Assembly: GCA_023418595.1 (NCBI GenBank)
Contig: JAEZZI010000030.1
Coordinates: 140,016 to 204,015, forward strand
DNA length: 64,000 nt
Direction of reading: 5' to 3'
DNA from: Pseudomonadota bacterium
GTDB taxonomy: Bacteria; Pseudomonadota; Alphaproteobacteria; Sphingomonadales; Sphingomonadaceae
Shown: positions 48,105 to 59,453 of the stretch, piece after piece
Position numbering within the stretch: position 1 is the first letter of the stretch
How the letters are laid out: every line of letters begins with the position of its first letter
Position numbers and translations under genes: made by a program
Notes under the pieces: model-generated
Told to the model about the DNA's origin: nothing
Databases searched by the model: none
Seen by the model: the letters and a program-made list of their open reading frames with translations, nothing else

Positions 48105-48308
48105 TTACTTTGCTTCCGAGCGCGAACGCTCGGCTTGCAGCGTCTTGATACGGGCGATGTCGCGACGGACTTCCTTGACCCGGCTCGACTTTTCGAGCTG
48201 GCTGGTCGCCGCCTGGAAGCGCAGGTTGAACGCCTCACGCTTCAGGTTGCCCAGCTCTTCCGACAACTGGTCGTCCGACTTGACCCGCAGATCACTTGCT
48301 TTGGTCAT
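48105..48308 (-). CDS. rpmC: 50S ribosomal protein L29
   Basis: L29 of 67 residues: two helices with [20 protein letters not shown]. Four bp after rplP. Confidence 0.96.
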   Translation of the reverse strand: MTKASDLRVKSDDQLSEELGNLKREAFNLRFQAATSQLEKSSRVKEVRRDIARIKTLQAERSRSEAK

Positions 48309-48312
48309 CGCT

Positions 48313-48744
48313 TTAACCCTCCAGGTGCGTCGTATCGCCGAGGCGAGCGACGACCTTGACCTTGATCGGCAGCTTCATCGCCGCACGCTCGAACGCTTCC
48401 GCTGCGAGCGGACCGGCAACGCCGTCCAGCTCGAACAGGATGCGGCCGGGCTTGACGCGGGCTGCCCAATATTCAGGCGAGCCCTTGCCCTTGCCCATGC
48501 GGACTTCGGCGGGCTTCGACGACACCGGCACGTCCGGGAACACGCGGATCCACAACCGTCCCTGACGCTTGATGTGGCGCGTGATCGCGCGGCGGGCCGC
48601 TTCGATCTGGCGTGCGGTGATCCGGTCCGGCTCCATCGCCTTCAGGCCGTACGACCCGAAGTTCAGGCTGGTGCCACCCTTGGCTTCGCCGTGGATGCGG
48701 CCCTTGAAGGCCTTGCGGAATTTGGTGCGCTTCGGTTGCAGCAT
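48313..48744 (-). CDS. rplP: 50S ribosomal protein L16
   Basis: L16 of 143 residues: [19 protein letters not shown], then [20 protein letters not shown] and [10 protein letters not shown]. Confidence 0.98.
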   Translation of the reverse strand: MLQPKRTKFRKAFKGRIHGEAKGGTSLNFGSYGLKAMEPDRITARQIEAARRAITRHIKRQGRLWIRVFPDVPVSSKPAEVRMGKGKGSPEYWAARVKPGRILFELDGVAGPLAAEAFERAAMKLPIKVKVVARLGDTTHLEG

Positions 48745-48755
48745 TTCTCTATTCC

Positions 48756-49463
48756 TTAGCGGCGATCTTCACGCGCGGGACGCACGCCGGAGGTCTGTGC
48801 CTCCATCATCAGCCGGTCCTGCGCCATCGGATCGTGGCCCAGGATCTCACCCTTGAAGATCCAGACCTTGATGCCGCACACGCCATATGCGGTGTGCGCT
48901 TCGGCTTCGGCATAATCGACGTTGGCGCGCAGCGTGTGCAGCGGCACGCGGCCCTCGCGATACCATTCGGTACGCGCGATTTCCGCACCGCCCAGACGAC
49001 CAGCGCAGGTGATCCGGATGCCTTCGGCACCCAGACGCAGCGCCGACTGGACCGCACGCTTCATCGCCCGGCGGAACGCGATGCGGCGCTCCAGCTGGTC
49101 CGCGATGCCCTGAGCGACGAGCTTGGCGTCGACTTCGGGCTTGCGGATTTCGACGATGTTCAGCGACACGTCCGACGAGGTCATCGACGCCAGCTTCTTG
49201 CGAAGCTTTTCGATGTCCGCGCCCTTCTTGCCGATGATGACGCCCGGACGCGCGGCATAGATCGACACGCGGCACAGCTTCGCCGGACGCTCGATCACGA
49301 CCTTCGAGATCGCGGCCTGCTTCAGCGTTTCGGTGATGAACTTGCGGATCTTCAGATCCTCAAGCAGCAGACGGCCATAGTCCGCGCCTTCGGCGAACCA
49401 GCGGCTGTCCCAGGTGCGGTTGATCTGGAGACGCAGACCGATCGGATTGCTCTTCTGACCCAT
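48756..49463 (-). CDS. rpsC: 30S ribosomal protein S3
   Basis: S3 of 235 residues: [22 protein letters not shown] domain [17 protein letters not shown], and C-terminal [14 protein letters not shown]. Confidence 0.98.
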   Translation of the reverse strand: MGQKSNPIGLRLQINRTWDSRWFAEGADYGRLLLEDLKIRKFITETLKQAAISKVVIERPAKLCRVSIYAARPGVIIGKKGADIEKLRKKLASMTSSDVSLNIVEIRKPEVDAKLVAQGIADQLERRIAFRRAMKRAVQSALRLGAEGIRITCAGRLGGAEIARTEWYREGRVPLHTLRANVDYAEAEAHTAYGVCGIKVWIFKGEILGHDPMAQDRLMMEAQTSGVRPAREDRR

Positions 49464-49466
49464 GAC

Positions 49467-49844
49467 TTACGCCTCTTCCTGCTCGCGAACGACGATCCGA
49501 AGGCGCGAGAACGGCTTCAGGATGCGGGTCGACTTGCCGCGACCGCGCGTTGCGAACCGCTTCATCGTGATCGACTTGCCGACCGACGCTTCTGCGACGA
49601 CGAGCGCGTCGACGTCGAGATTGTGGTTGTTTTCCGCGTTGGCGATGGCCGAAGCCAGAACCTTGCGTGCGTCGACCGCCATCGCCTTCGTCGAGAACGA
49701 AAGGATGTTCATCGCGTCGCCCGCCTTCTTGCCGCGGATCAGGCCCGCGACCAGGTTCAGCTTCTGGGCCGAACCCCGGATCTGGGTGCCGACCGACAGC
49801 GCCTCGTTATCGGCGACGCGGCGCGGAGCTTTCTGCTTGCTCAT
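49467..49844 (-). CDS. rplV: 50S ribosomal protein L22
   Basis: L22 of 125 residues, with the tunnel-lining hairpin in [20 protein letters not shown]. Its start overlaps the rpsS stop. Confidence 0.98.
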   Translation of the reverse strand: MSKQKAPRRVADNEALSVGTQIRGSAQKLNLVAGLIRGKKAGDAMNILSFSTKAMAVDARKVLASAIANAENNHNLDVDALVVAEASVGKSITMKRFATRGRGKSTRILKPFSRLRIVVREQEEA

Positions 49845-50122
49845 CAGCGCTTGCCCTTCTTGTCGGCGGCGTGGCCGGGGAAATAGCGCGTGGGCGCGAA
49901 TTCACCGAGCTTCATGCCAACCATTTCCTCGTTCACCGACACCGGCACGAACTTGCGGCCGTTATAGACGTTGAACGTCAGACCAACGAACTGCGGCAGG
50001 ATCGTCGAGCGACGCGACCAGGTCTTGATCGGACCCGCGCGGTTGCCCGCATCCTGTGCGACTTCTGCCTTCTTCAGAAGGTGCAGGTCCACGAACGGAC
50101 CCTTCCATACCGAGCGAGCCAT
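49844..50122 (-). CDS. rpsS: 30S ribosomal protein S19
   Basis: S19 of 92 residues: [17 protein letters not shown] and [20 protein letters not shown]. Overlaps rplB by 1 bp. Confidence 0.98.
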   Translation of the reverse strand: MARSVWKGPFVDLHLLKKAEVAQDAGNRAGPIKTWSRRSTILPQFVGLTFNVYNGRKFVPVSVNEEMVGMKLGEFAPTRYFPGHAADKKGKR

Positions 50123-50970
50123 TACTTCTTCCTCGCGTGACGGCTACGGATGATCATCTTGTCCGTCGCCTTGTTGTGGCGGGTGCGCGCACCCTTGGTC
50201 GGCTTGCCCCAGGGGGTGACCGGATGACGGCCGCCCGAGGTCCGGCCTTCACCACCGCCGTGCGGATGGTCGACCGGGTTCTTGGCGACGCCGCGGGTCA
50301 GCGGACGCTTGCCCAGCCAGCGGTTGCGACCGGCCTTGCCCAGATTCTGGTTCTGGTTGTCCGGGTTCGACACCGCGCCGACCGTGCCCATGCAATTGGC
50401 ATGGATGTAGCGCTGCTCGCCCGAGTTCAGGCGGACGATGACCATGCCGCGATCGCGACCGACGACCTGCACATAGGTGCCTGCCGACCGAGCGATCTGA
50501 CCACCCTTGCCCGGCTTCATCTCCACATTGTGGACGATGGTGCCGACGGGCACCTGGCCCAGCTCCATCGCGTTGCCCGGCTTCACGTCGGTCTTCTTGC
50601 CTGCGATCACCTTGTCGCCGACGCCCAGACGCTGCGGCGCGATGATGTAGGCCAGACGGTCCTTGCCCGCATCATCGGCGCCATAGTTGACGAGCGCGAT
50701 GAACGCGGTGCGGTTGGGATCATATTCGATCCGCTCGACCGTGCCCTCGACGTCCCACAGGCGGCGCTTGAAATCGACGATGCGATAGCGCTGCTTGTGG
50801 CCACCCGCGATACCGCGGCTGGTGACGTGGCCCTTGTTGTTGCGGCCGCCGGTCTTGCGCTTGCCTTCGGTCAGCGCCTTGACGGGGCCGCCCTTGTGCA
50901 GGCCCGAGCGGTCGATCAGGACGAGCGCGCGGCGAGCCGGCGACGTCGGATTAAAATGCTTGAGTGCCAT
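50122..50970 (-). CDS. rplB: 50S ribosomal protein L2
   Basis: L2 of 282 residues near the peptidyl transferase centre: [34 protein letters not shown], and the conserved His loop [17 protein letters not shown]. Confidence 0.98.
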   Translation of the reverse strand: MALKHFNPTSPARRALVLIDRSGLHKGGPVKALTEGKRKTGGRNNKGHVTSRGIAGGHKQRYRIVDFKRRLWDVEGTVERIEYDPNRTAFIALVNYGADDAGKDRLAYIIAPQRLGVGDKVIAGKKTDVKPGNAMELGQVPVGTIVHNVEMKPGKGGQIARSAGTYVQVVGRDRGMVIVRLNSGEQRYIHANCMGTVGAVSNPDNQNQNLGKAGRNRWLGKRPLTRGVAKNPVDHPHGGGEGRTSGGRHPVTPWGKPTKGARTRHNKATDKMIIRSRHARKK

Positions 50971-50974
50971 TGCC

Positions 50975-51289
50975 TCAGATCCCCGTCGTGACGTCGATCG
51001 AATCGCCGTCCTTCAGCGTCACGATCGCCTTCTTCATGTCCGAACGCTGATAGGGGGCACCCTTCCAGCGCTTGGTCTTGCCCTTCTGGACAATCGTGTT
51101 GACGCCCGTCACCGAGACGTTGAACAGCGCTTCGACGGCTGCCTTGATCTCGGGCTTGGTCGCGGTGTTCGCCACCTTGAACACCACCGCGTTCTGCTCG
51201 CTGACGAGCGTCGACTTTTCGGTGATGTGGGGCGCGAGCACCACGTCGTAATGGCGGATATCGACCGCCTTGGTCGGCTTCTTAGCCAT
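50975..51289 (-). CDS. rplW: 50S ribosomal protein L23
   Basis: L23 of 104 residues at the tunnel exit, docking site for trigger factor and [17 protein letters not shown] and [20 protein letters not shown]. Overlaps rplD by 8 bp. Confidence 0.97.
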   Translation of the reverse strand: MAKKPTKAVDIRHYDVVLAPHITEKSTLVSEQNAVVFKVANTATKPEIKAAVEALFNVSVTGVNTIVQKGKTKRWKGAPYQRSDMKKAIVTLKDGDSIDVTTGI

Positions 51290-51908
51290 TGAAACGCGCC
51301 TCCAGCTTTTCGACAGCGGCGCGGGTCAGCACCAGCGTATCGGCTTTCAGAATGTCATAGACGTTGGCGCCGACCGCGGGGAGCATGGATACTTCCCGCA
51401 GGTTGTTCGCCGCCATGGCAAAGCTCGTCTCGACGGTATCGCCGTCGATCACGAGCGCGGTCTTGCCAAAGCCCAGCTTCGCCAGATCGCCCTTCAGCGC
51501 CTTGGTCTTCGCGTCCTTCAGCGTCAGCGAGTCCATGACGATCAGCGAACCTGCCTTGGCATGGCTCGACAGCGCCATCTTCAGGCCCAGCGCGCGAATC
51601 TTCTTGTTCAGCGACGGGTTGAAGTCACGGACGCGGGCGCCGTGCGCCTTACCACCACCGATGAACACCGGAGCGCGGCGATCGCCGTGACGTGCCGTGC
51701 CGCCGCCCTTCTGGCGACCGAACTTCTTGCCGGTGCGGGCAACGTCCGAACGCTCGCGAGTGCCGCGTGCGGTCGCACGACGCTTTTCGAGCTGCCAGGT
51801 GACGACGCGGTGCAGAATGTCCGCACGCGGGTCGAGACCGAAGACGTCATCGTTCAATTCGATGTCGCCCTTGCCCTTGGCGTCGAGGGTTTGAACCTTG
51901 ATCTTCAC
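51282..51908 (-). CDS. rplD: 50S ribosomal protein L4
   Basis: L4 of 208 residues; tunnel loop [26 protein letters not shown] region is clear. In E. coli L4 represses the S10 operon; here the structured 52769-53036 spacer is two genes upstream. Confidence 0.97.
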   Translation of the reverse strand: MKIKVQTLDAKGKGDIELNDDVFGLDPRADILHRVVTWQLEKRRATARGTRERSDVARTGKKFGRQKGGGTARHGDRRAPVFIGGGKAHGARVRDFNPSLNKKIRALGLKMALSSHAKAGSLIVMDSLTLKDAKTKALKGDLAKLGFGKTALVIDGDTVETSFAMAANNLREVSMLPAVGANVYDILKADTLVLTRAAVEKLEARFNG

Positions 51909-51910
51909 GC

Positions 51911-52768
51911 TCAGCCCTCCTTGCCGGTTTCGGTGGCGCCATCGGCTTCACCCGCTTCGGGATCGACCTTGCCTGCACCTGCATCATCGGCAGCGACGAC
52001 GCCTGCGGCGACTTCTTCATCGCTCGGCAGCGCCGGAATTTCATGAACCGCACCTTCGTCCACCGAGGCAACAACGGGTTCGAGTTCGACGTTACGGTCG
52101 AGCAGACCCGCCGGATACGGCGCGTCGGCGTGGCGGGCGACCTTCACCGCGTCCTTGACGATCAGCCAGCCGCCCTTCGAGCCGGGCACCGAACCCTTCA
52201 CGAAGATCAGGCCGCGCGCGACGTCGGTCGACACGATTTCCAGGTTCTGCTGGGTGCGATTGCGCGCGCCCATGTGACCGGCCATCTTCTTGTTCTTGAA
52301 GACGCGGCCCGGATCCTGGCGGTTACCGGTCGAACCATGCGCACGGTGCGACACCGAAACGCCGTGGGTCGCACGCATACCGCCAAAGCCCCAGCGCTTC
52401 ATGGCGCCGGCAAAGCCCTTACCCTGGGTCACGCCCTGGATATCGACCATCTGGCCTGCGACATAATGATCGGCGGCGATTTCCGCGCCAACCTCGAGCA
52501 CCGCATCGTCGGCGACGCGGAATTCCACCAGCTTCGCCTTGGGCTCCACTTCGGCCTTGCCGAACTGGCCGCGCTGCGGCTTGGCGACATTCTTGGACTT
52601 GGCCGATCCAGCACCGAGCTGGACGGCGACATAGCCATCACGATCTTTTTCGCGAACCGAGACGACCTGCAACCCGTCCAACTGAAGCACGGTAACCGGC
52701 ACATGCCGACCATCGTCCTGGAACAGGCGGGTCATCCCCATCTTCTTCGCGATCACGCCAGTACGCAT
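51911..52768 (-). CDS. rplC: 50S ribosomal protein L3 with acidic C-terminal tail
   Basis: L3 of 285 residues against about 209 in E. coli. The core runs [18 protein letters not shown] to [17 protein letters not shown]. After about residue 215 there is a further 65-70 residue tail rich in Ala, Glu, Asp and Gly, with no basic RNA-binding patches. The ATG at 52768 has AGGAGTG 8 bp upstream. Confidence 0.96.
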   Translation of the reverse strand: MRTGVIAKKMGMTRLFQDDGRHVPVTVLQLDGLQVVSVREKDRDGYVAVQLGAGSAKSKNVAKPQRGQFGKAEVEPKAKLVEFRVADDAVLEVGAEIAADHYVAGQMVDIQGVTQGKGFAGAMKRWGFGGMRATHGVSVSHRAHGSTGNRQDPGRVFKNKKMAGHMGARNRTQQNLEIVSTDVARGLIFVKGSVPGSKGGWLIVKDAVKVARHADAPYPAGLLDRNVELEPVVASVDEGAVHEIPALPSDEEVAAGVVAADDAGAGKVDPEAGEADGATETGKEG

Positions 52769-53036
52769 GATCCATTCACTCCTATAACAGAGGCCCACGA
52801 GAACCCCATGTTCCCGCGGGCGTGCCCAACCCTTGATTTCGTTACGAGCCCCCGTCCGGGCTGAATGTCCCGACCGAAGCCGGAACAAGACGGGGGACGC
52901 AGGCCCGGGGCGAACCCCGGCGGTATCCCTAACTTGTCTTTGAGGTTTCACCCTCTTGGCTCACCCGGTTTGGGGAGCCTGCTTCCGGCCCAAGCAGCGC
53001 GGAAACGAATCTCGTATCTGTCGAGAAGCGGCGTCC
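52769..53036 (-). promoter_or_regulatory. Long structured rpsJ-rplC spacer
   Basis: A 268 bp gap where most bacteria have a few tens of bases. On the minus strand CCGGGG-TTCG-CCCCGG (52905-52920) makes a UUCG-capped hairpin. Next to it CCCCCGTC/GACGGGGG (52849-52856 with 52889-52896) closes an arm with its own inner stem. No ORF of note is present. It may be an autoregulatory leader, a processing site or an old insertion. Confidence 0.5.
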
Positions 53037-53345
53037 TTACGCCAGCTTGATCTCAACATCAACACCCGCTGCGAGATCGAGCTTCATCAGCGCGTCAACC
53101 GTCTGCGGAGTCGGCTGAACGATGTCGAGCATCCGCTTGTAGGTGCGGGTCTCAAACTGCTCGCGGGACTTCTTGTCGATGTGCGGACCACGGTTGACCG
53201 TGAACTTGTCGATGTGGGTCGGCAGCGGAATGGGGCCACGGATCAGAGCGCCGGTGCGACGCGCGGTGTCGGCGATGTCGCCGGCAGCCTGGTCGAGCAC
53301 GCGATGGTCGAACGCCTTCAGGCGAATGCGGATATTGTTGTCCAT
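53037..53345 (-). CDS. rpsJ: 30S ribosomal protein S10
   Basis: S10 of 102 residues: [19 protein letters not shown] and [20 protein letters not shown]. First gene of the S10 operon; also the NusA/NusE antitermination factor. Confidence 0.98.
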   Translation of the reverse strand: MDNNIRIRLKAFDHRVLDQAAGDIADTARRTGALIRGPIPLPTHIDKFTVNRGPHIDKKSREQFETRTYKRMLDIVQPTPQTVDALMKLDLAAGVDVEIKLA

Positions 53346-53457
53346 GTCCCTACCGATGCGAAAGAGCGGGGCTGCTCTTCATGTCGTCATCCCGGCCGCA
53401 GCCGAGGTGACGGCCGAAGGCCGCCTCTTGCTGGTTCAAACGAAAACTGAAGGCGGG

Positions 53458-53486
53458 CCATTACAGCGCAGGTGCGCGGGGATCAA
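53458..53486 (-). promoter_or_regulatory. S10 operon promoter
   Basis: Minus strand: TTGATC, 17 bp, TAATGG, with a leader of about 110 nt to rpsJ. Confidence 0.6.
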
Positions 53487-53547
53487 CCCCGGATTTCGGA
53501 TTTTCTTCGTGAACGGGGATATTCTCTGCCCAACCGTTTCGACCGGC

Positions 53548-54042
53548 TTACCAACACCGTCCCGTCGCCTGCCCCCGCTCCGGAATGATCCGCAAGCGGC
53601 GGTTGCCCCAGTAAGTGATGTCGATCGAGATTCGCACCGGTGATCCCGCCTTGGTCAGAATGCGCTGGTCACCACGATCCTCCTCGCCGGTGCGGCATTC
53701 CTGCCAGCCATCGGCCACCATCGCATTGCCGACCCGCGACAGCGCCGACTGATCGGTTTCGCTCCACAGGCTCAATTCGTGGAACCCGCTCGCGCCTTCG
53801 CGCCCAGCCGCATAGACGGCGGCGTGATAGGGTCCACTGCCACCGAATGAGATACCCTCCCGTCGACAGCGGAGATAACGGCCAAGCTCCATGCAGCGTG
53901 TAAATCCGGCGCTGCGAGCGAAATCCAGATCGCCGGTAATCGGCAGTCCTTCGAACGACAGGTTGGCGGGCGGAGGAGCGTCGGGCTCGCGATCGCAACC
54001 TGTTATGAATGCCACCGCCAACATCGCCATTATACGCCGCAT
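53548..54042 (-). CDS. Small putative lipoprotein
   Basis: 164 residues that I do not recognise. The N-terminus has a hydrophobic stretch ending AFITGCD, a plausible though non-ideal lipobox. The mature part has four Cys, probably two disulfides, and one predicted alpha/beta domain. It lies between tuf and rpsJ, where no accessory gene is usual. The ATG at 54042 gives the lipobox. Confidence 0.6.
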   Translation of the reverse strand: MRRIMAMLAVAFITGCDREPDAPPPANLSFEGLPITGDLDFARSAGFTRCMELGRYLRCRREGISFGGSGPYHAAVYAAGREGASGFHELSLWSETDQSALSRVGNAMVADGWQECRTGEEDRGDQRILTKAGSPVRISIDITYWGNRRLRIIPERGQATGRCW

Positions 54043-54128
54043 CCGTCTCCCCCCCTTTCTGCCAGCCAGCATGGTTAACGGCGCAGCCCTGGCCCAAGTT
54101 AAATGGCTCGGTCCGATATCCCACAACC

Positions 54129-54201
54129 CGTCATTCCCGCGAAGGCGGGAATCCATAACTCAAGTCAGGGGCAATGGATTCCCGCCTTCGCGGGAATGAC
54201 G
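54129..54201. repeat. Intergenic inverted repeat, family C (two units)
   Basis: CGTCATTCCCGCGAAGGCGG-type units at 54129-54156 and, inverted, at 54174-54201, 17 bp apart. Together with the tuf terminator it fills the 301 bp gap 54043-54343. Confidence 0.9.
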
Positions 54202-54279
54202 AAGAAGCGAAGTCATATTGCGCCGCCCCGCCATACCGAGCGCCAACCCGGTCCGGCCAACCCAGCGCGCCAAGCAAGA

Positions 54280-54312
54280 AAAGCCCGGCCTCCCTTGCGG
54301 GAAGCCGGGCCC
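54280..54312 (-). terminator. Terminator of rpsL-rpsG-fusA-tuf
   Basis: On the minus strand GCCCGGC-TTCCC pairs with GGGA-GGCCGGGC around GCAA, followed by TTTTCTTG. It lies 32 bp after the tuf stop. Confidence 0.85.
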
Positions 54313-54343
54313 TCTTGTCTCCAACCCTTTCGGGTCGAAAATC

Positions 54344-55537
54344 TTACTTGTCGATCGCGCTCACGACGCCCGCGCCGACGGTACGACCGCCTTCACGGAT
54401 GGTGAAGCGCTGGCCGACGTCCATGGCGATTGGCGCGATCAGCTTGATGCCGAGTGCAACGTTATCGCCGGGCATGACCATTTCCGTGCCCTCGGGCAGT
54501 TCAACGGTGCCGGTCACGTCGGTCGTGCGGAAGTAGAACTGCGGACGATAGTTCGCGAAGAACGGCGTGTGACGGCCGCCTTCTTCCTTCGACAGAACGT
54601 ACACCTCCGACTTGAACTCGGTGTGCGGCTTGATCGAACCGGGCTTGCAGAGGACCTGGCCACGCTCGACTTCGTCGCGAGCGACGCCGCGGATCAGCGC
54701 GCCGATGTTGTCGCCGGCCTGACCGGAGTCCAGCAGCTTGCGGAACATTTCGACGCCCGTGACGGTGGTCTTGCGGACTTCCGGGTGGATGCCGACGATT
54801 TCGACTTCTTCGCCGACCTTGACTTCACCGGTTTCCACGCGACCGGTGACGACCGTGCCGCGACCCGAGATCGAGAACACGTCTTCGATCGGCATCATGA
54901 ACGGCTTGTCGAGCGGACGCTCGGGCTGCGGGATATATTCGTCGACGGCCTTCATCAGTTCCAGAACCGCGTCCTGGCCCAGCTTCTGGTCCGAACCCGA
55001 CAGCGCGCAGGTTGCCGAACCCTTGATGATCGGAATGTCGTCACCGGGGAATTCGTACTGCGACAGCAGCTCGCGAACTTCCATTTCGACGAGTTCGAGA
55101 ATTTCCTCGTCGTCGACCAGATCGACCTTGTTCAGGAACACGACCATTGCGGGCACGCCGACCTGACGGGCGAGCAGGATGTGCTCGCGGGTCTGCGGCA
55201 TCGGGCCGTCGGTTGCCGACACGACCAGGATCGCGCCGTCCATCTGTGCCGCGCCGGTGATCATGTTCTTCACATAGTCGGCGTGGCCGGGACAATCGAC
55301 GTGCGCATAGTGGCGGTTGGCGGTTTCATATTCGACGTGTGCGGTCGAAATGGTGATGCCGCGCTCGCGCTCTTCCGGCGCCTTGTCGATGTTGGCGAAA
55401 TCGACGGCGACACCGCCCGAGGTTTCCGCCAGCACCTTGGTGATGGCTGCGGTCAGCGAGGTCTTGCCGTGGTCGACGTGACCGATGGTGCCGATGTTGA
55501 GATGCGGTTTGGTCCGCTCGAATTTTGCCTTGGCCAT
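54344..55537 (-). CDS. tuf: Elongation factor Tu
   Basis: 397-residue GTPase delivering aminoacyl-t[22 protein letters not shown] and NKVD are the GTP motifs; the effector region with [14 protein letters not shown] is normal. Only one tuf copy is seen in this window. Last gene of the str operon. Confidence 0.98.
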   Translation of the reverse strand: MAKAKFERTKPHLNIGTIGHVDHGKTSLTAAITKVLAETSGGVAVDFANIDKAPEERERGITISTAHVEYETANRHYAHVDCPGHADYVKNMITGAAQMDGAILVVSATDGPMPQTREHILLARQVGVPAMVVFLNKVDLVDDEEILELVEMEVRELLSQYEFPGDDIPIIKGSATCALSGSDQKLGQDAVLELMKAVDEYIPQPERPLDKPFMMPIEDVFSISGRGTVVTGRVETGEVKVGEEVEIVGIHPEVRKTTVTGVEMFRKLLDSGQAGDNIGALIRGVARDEVERGQVLCKPGSIKPHTEFKSEVYVLSKEEGGRHTPFFANYRPQFYFRTTDVTGTVELPEGTEMVMPGDNVALGIKLIAPIAMDVGQRFTIREGGRTVGAGVVSAIDK

Positions 55538-55631
55538 TGTTTCCTACCTTCTCAAGTCTTGATCCGCGCCGCATGGGGAATCGCTGGAACGCGGCCCCAT
55601 AGCGGTTGGGTTTCGATAATGCCAGCCCTGG

Positions 55632-57725
<2,094 letters not shown>

Positions 57726-57776
57726 GATCGTAACTCCTGTGCCTTGCGGCGTTCGAAAAAGAGACTGCACTCAATT

Positions 57777-57857
57777 CCGTTCGGGCTGAGCTTGTCGAAG
57801 CCCTGTCCTTTCTTCCGAGGAAGAAGTGCAGCCCTTCGACAAGCTCAGGGCGAACGG
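57777..57857. repeat. Intergenic inverted repeat, family B
   Basis: CCGTTCGGGCTGAGCTTGTC and its near reverse complement GACAAGCTCAGGGCGAACGG, enclosing about 40 bp with a CTTTCTTCC/GGAAGAAG inner pairing. It lies between rpsG and fusA. Confidence 0.9.
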
Positions 57858-57897
57858 TGATCGGAGGTGGGCTGAACAGCCCACCTCCATATAGGTC

Positions 57898-58368
57898 TTA
57901 CCAGCGATAATGCGAGAAGGCGCGGTTCGCTTCCGCCATGCGGTGCGTGTCTTCGCGCTTCTTCACGGCATTGCCGCGATTGTTGGCGGCATCCATCAGT
58001 TCACCCGACAGGCGCGCCGCCATCGTGTTCTCGCTGCGCGCACGCGCGGCGGCGATCAGCCAGCGGATCGCCAGTGCCTGGGCGCGCTCGGGGCGCACTT
58101 CGACCGGAACCTGATAGGTCGCACCGCCGACGCGGCGCGAACGGACTTCGATGCCCGGCGCGATGTTGTTCAGCGCGTCGTGGAACACGCCCACGGGTTC
58201 GCGCTTGGCACGCTGCTCGACGGTGTCGAGCGCGCCATAGACGATCTTTTCCGCAACGGCCTTCTTGCCGTCCAGCATGACCGAATTCATGAACTTCGAA
58301 AGGACCACATCCCCGAACTTGGGATCCGGCAGAATTTCCCGCTTCTCGGGACGACGACGACGAGCCAT
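57898..58368 (-). CDS. rpsG: 30S ribosomal protein S7
   Basis: S7 of 156 residues, organiser of the 16S 3' domain: [17 protein letters not shown] and [19 protein letters not shown]. 53 bp after rpsL. Confidence 0.98.
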   Translation of the reverse strand: MARRRRPEKREILPDPKFGDVVLSKFMNSVMLDGKKAVAEKIVYGALDTVEQRAKREPVGVFHDALNNIAPGIEVRSRRVGGATYQVPVEVRPERAQALAIRWLIAAARARSENTMAARLSGELMDAANNRGNAVKKREDTHRMAEANRAFSHYRW

Positions 58369-58421
58369 CAGATATTCCTTCTTAAAACTTCAGCCCTTGG
58401 ATGATCGCAACGGCGATCGGC

Positions 58422-58793
<372 letters not shown>

Positions 58794-58985
58794 GAAGCCC
58801 TTCACCTTTTTGTTGCCGGAAATCCCGGCGGTTACTCTGCTGGAGCCCCTGGTCGTGCAATACAAGAAGGCCTGGCAGGCAACACCCCCCGGCCCTCGTC
58901 TCCAACAACGTTCAGCTCTTGCGCCCCGAACGCACAACCGGAAAGTCGCGGGAATCGGCAGTGCCGACCGCTCGGGAACGGCGGG

Positions 58986-59014
58986 CCTATACGCGCGAGG
59001 GGTGGGACCGTCAA
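58986..59014 (-). promoter_or_regulatory. str operon promoter
   Basis: Minus strand: TTGACG, 17 bp, TATAGG, the best sigma-70-like match in the window, with a leader of about 185 nt before rpsL. The rest of the 289 bp gap 58794-59082 shows nothing else I can name. Confidence 0.7.
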
Positions 59015-59082
59015 CAGCGCGGGAGGCGAGCATGGCTGGCGTCGCGGGCGATCGCCCAGATCGCCAGCTTGCCCCCGTCCGG

Positions 59083-59196
59083 TCAGCCTGCTGCGTTCAG
59101 CCCAAACAGCCTGGCGAGTGCATCCGTGACGCCGTGAGCTTCGCGTTCGGTGAACGGAAACGGCACCACGACAACATCGCACCGGTCAAAGCTCAC
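59083..59196 (-). pseudogene. Remnant of a PemK/MazF-family toxin, internally deleted
   Basis: A GTG inside the antitoxin end opens a 37-residue frame. Its start FDRCDVVVVPFPFTERE is the typical N-terminus of PemK/MazF-like mRNA interferases. It then jumps to [12 protein letters not shown], which resembles the last helix of the same proteins, and stops. Full toxins have about 110 residues, so roughly 70 internal residues are missing, including the catalytic core. The 11 bp overlap with the antitoxin is normal for such pairs. Confidence 0.65.
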
Positions 59197-59416
59197 GCCA
59201 TGCATCCATCTCGGCGCCGCTCAGCCACTCATCAGCGAGCGATCGATCGACACCTTTGAGATACGGCAGATCGAGCGCCATGGCCGTGCGCACGCGCGCG
59301 ATCCCGGCGTCATCGACCACCCATTCGATGGCGTCCCCCACTTTCGCGCCCAGCGCGGTGCGAACCTCCGCAGGCACGGCGGCCTGGTGTTTGGACGTGT
59401 TCTTGGTGATCTCCAC
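59186..59416 (-). CDS. AbrB/SpoVT-type antitoxin
   Basis: 76-residue swapped-hairpin DNA-binding protein. EITKNTSKHQAAVPAEVRTA and LGAKVGDAIEWVVDDAGIAR are the AbrB fold; the C-terminal helix (ADEWLSGAEMDAWREL) would bind the toxin. I use the GTG at 59416, because this is where the fold starts; a TTG at 59452 would add 12 unlikely residues. Its own start overlaps a perfect palindrome, so it is probably self-regulated. Confidence 0.75.
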   Translation of the reverse strand: MEITKNTSKHQAAVPAEVRTALGAKVGDAIEWVVDDAGIARVRTAMALDLPYLKGVDRSLADEWLSGAEMDAWREL

Positions 59417-59453
59417 GGGGTAGTATGTAGTGCCCCGTGGAGATCGCTGCAAA
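59408..59453 (-). promoter_or_regulatory. Antitoxin operator palindrome and promoter
   Basis: Perfect 13 bp arms GATCTCCACGGGG (59408-59420) and CCCCGTGGAGATC (59433-59445) around a 12 bp spacer. On the minus strand TTGCAG (-35, 59448-59453), 17 bp and TACATA (-10, 59425-59430) fall on the palindrome, so a bound antitoxin would block transcription. The GTG start lies in the left arm, giving a nearly leaderless mRNA. Confidence 0.65.

Noticed and set aside
52905..52920. GGGGTTCG-containing stem resembling a tRNA T-arm
   Set aside because: No acceptor, D or anticodon arm can be built around it; it is a simple UUCG hairpin.
54129..54201. Repeated units that might be a CRISPR fragment
   Set aside because: The units are inverted, not direct, with no regular spacers and no cas genes.
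58919..59182. Several short frames in the rpsL upstream region
   Set aside because: They overlap the str promoter or the toxin remnant and have shadow-like Arg/Pro/Ser composition.
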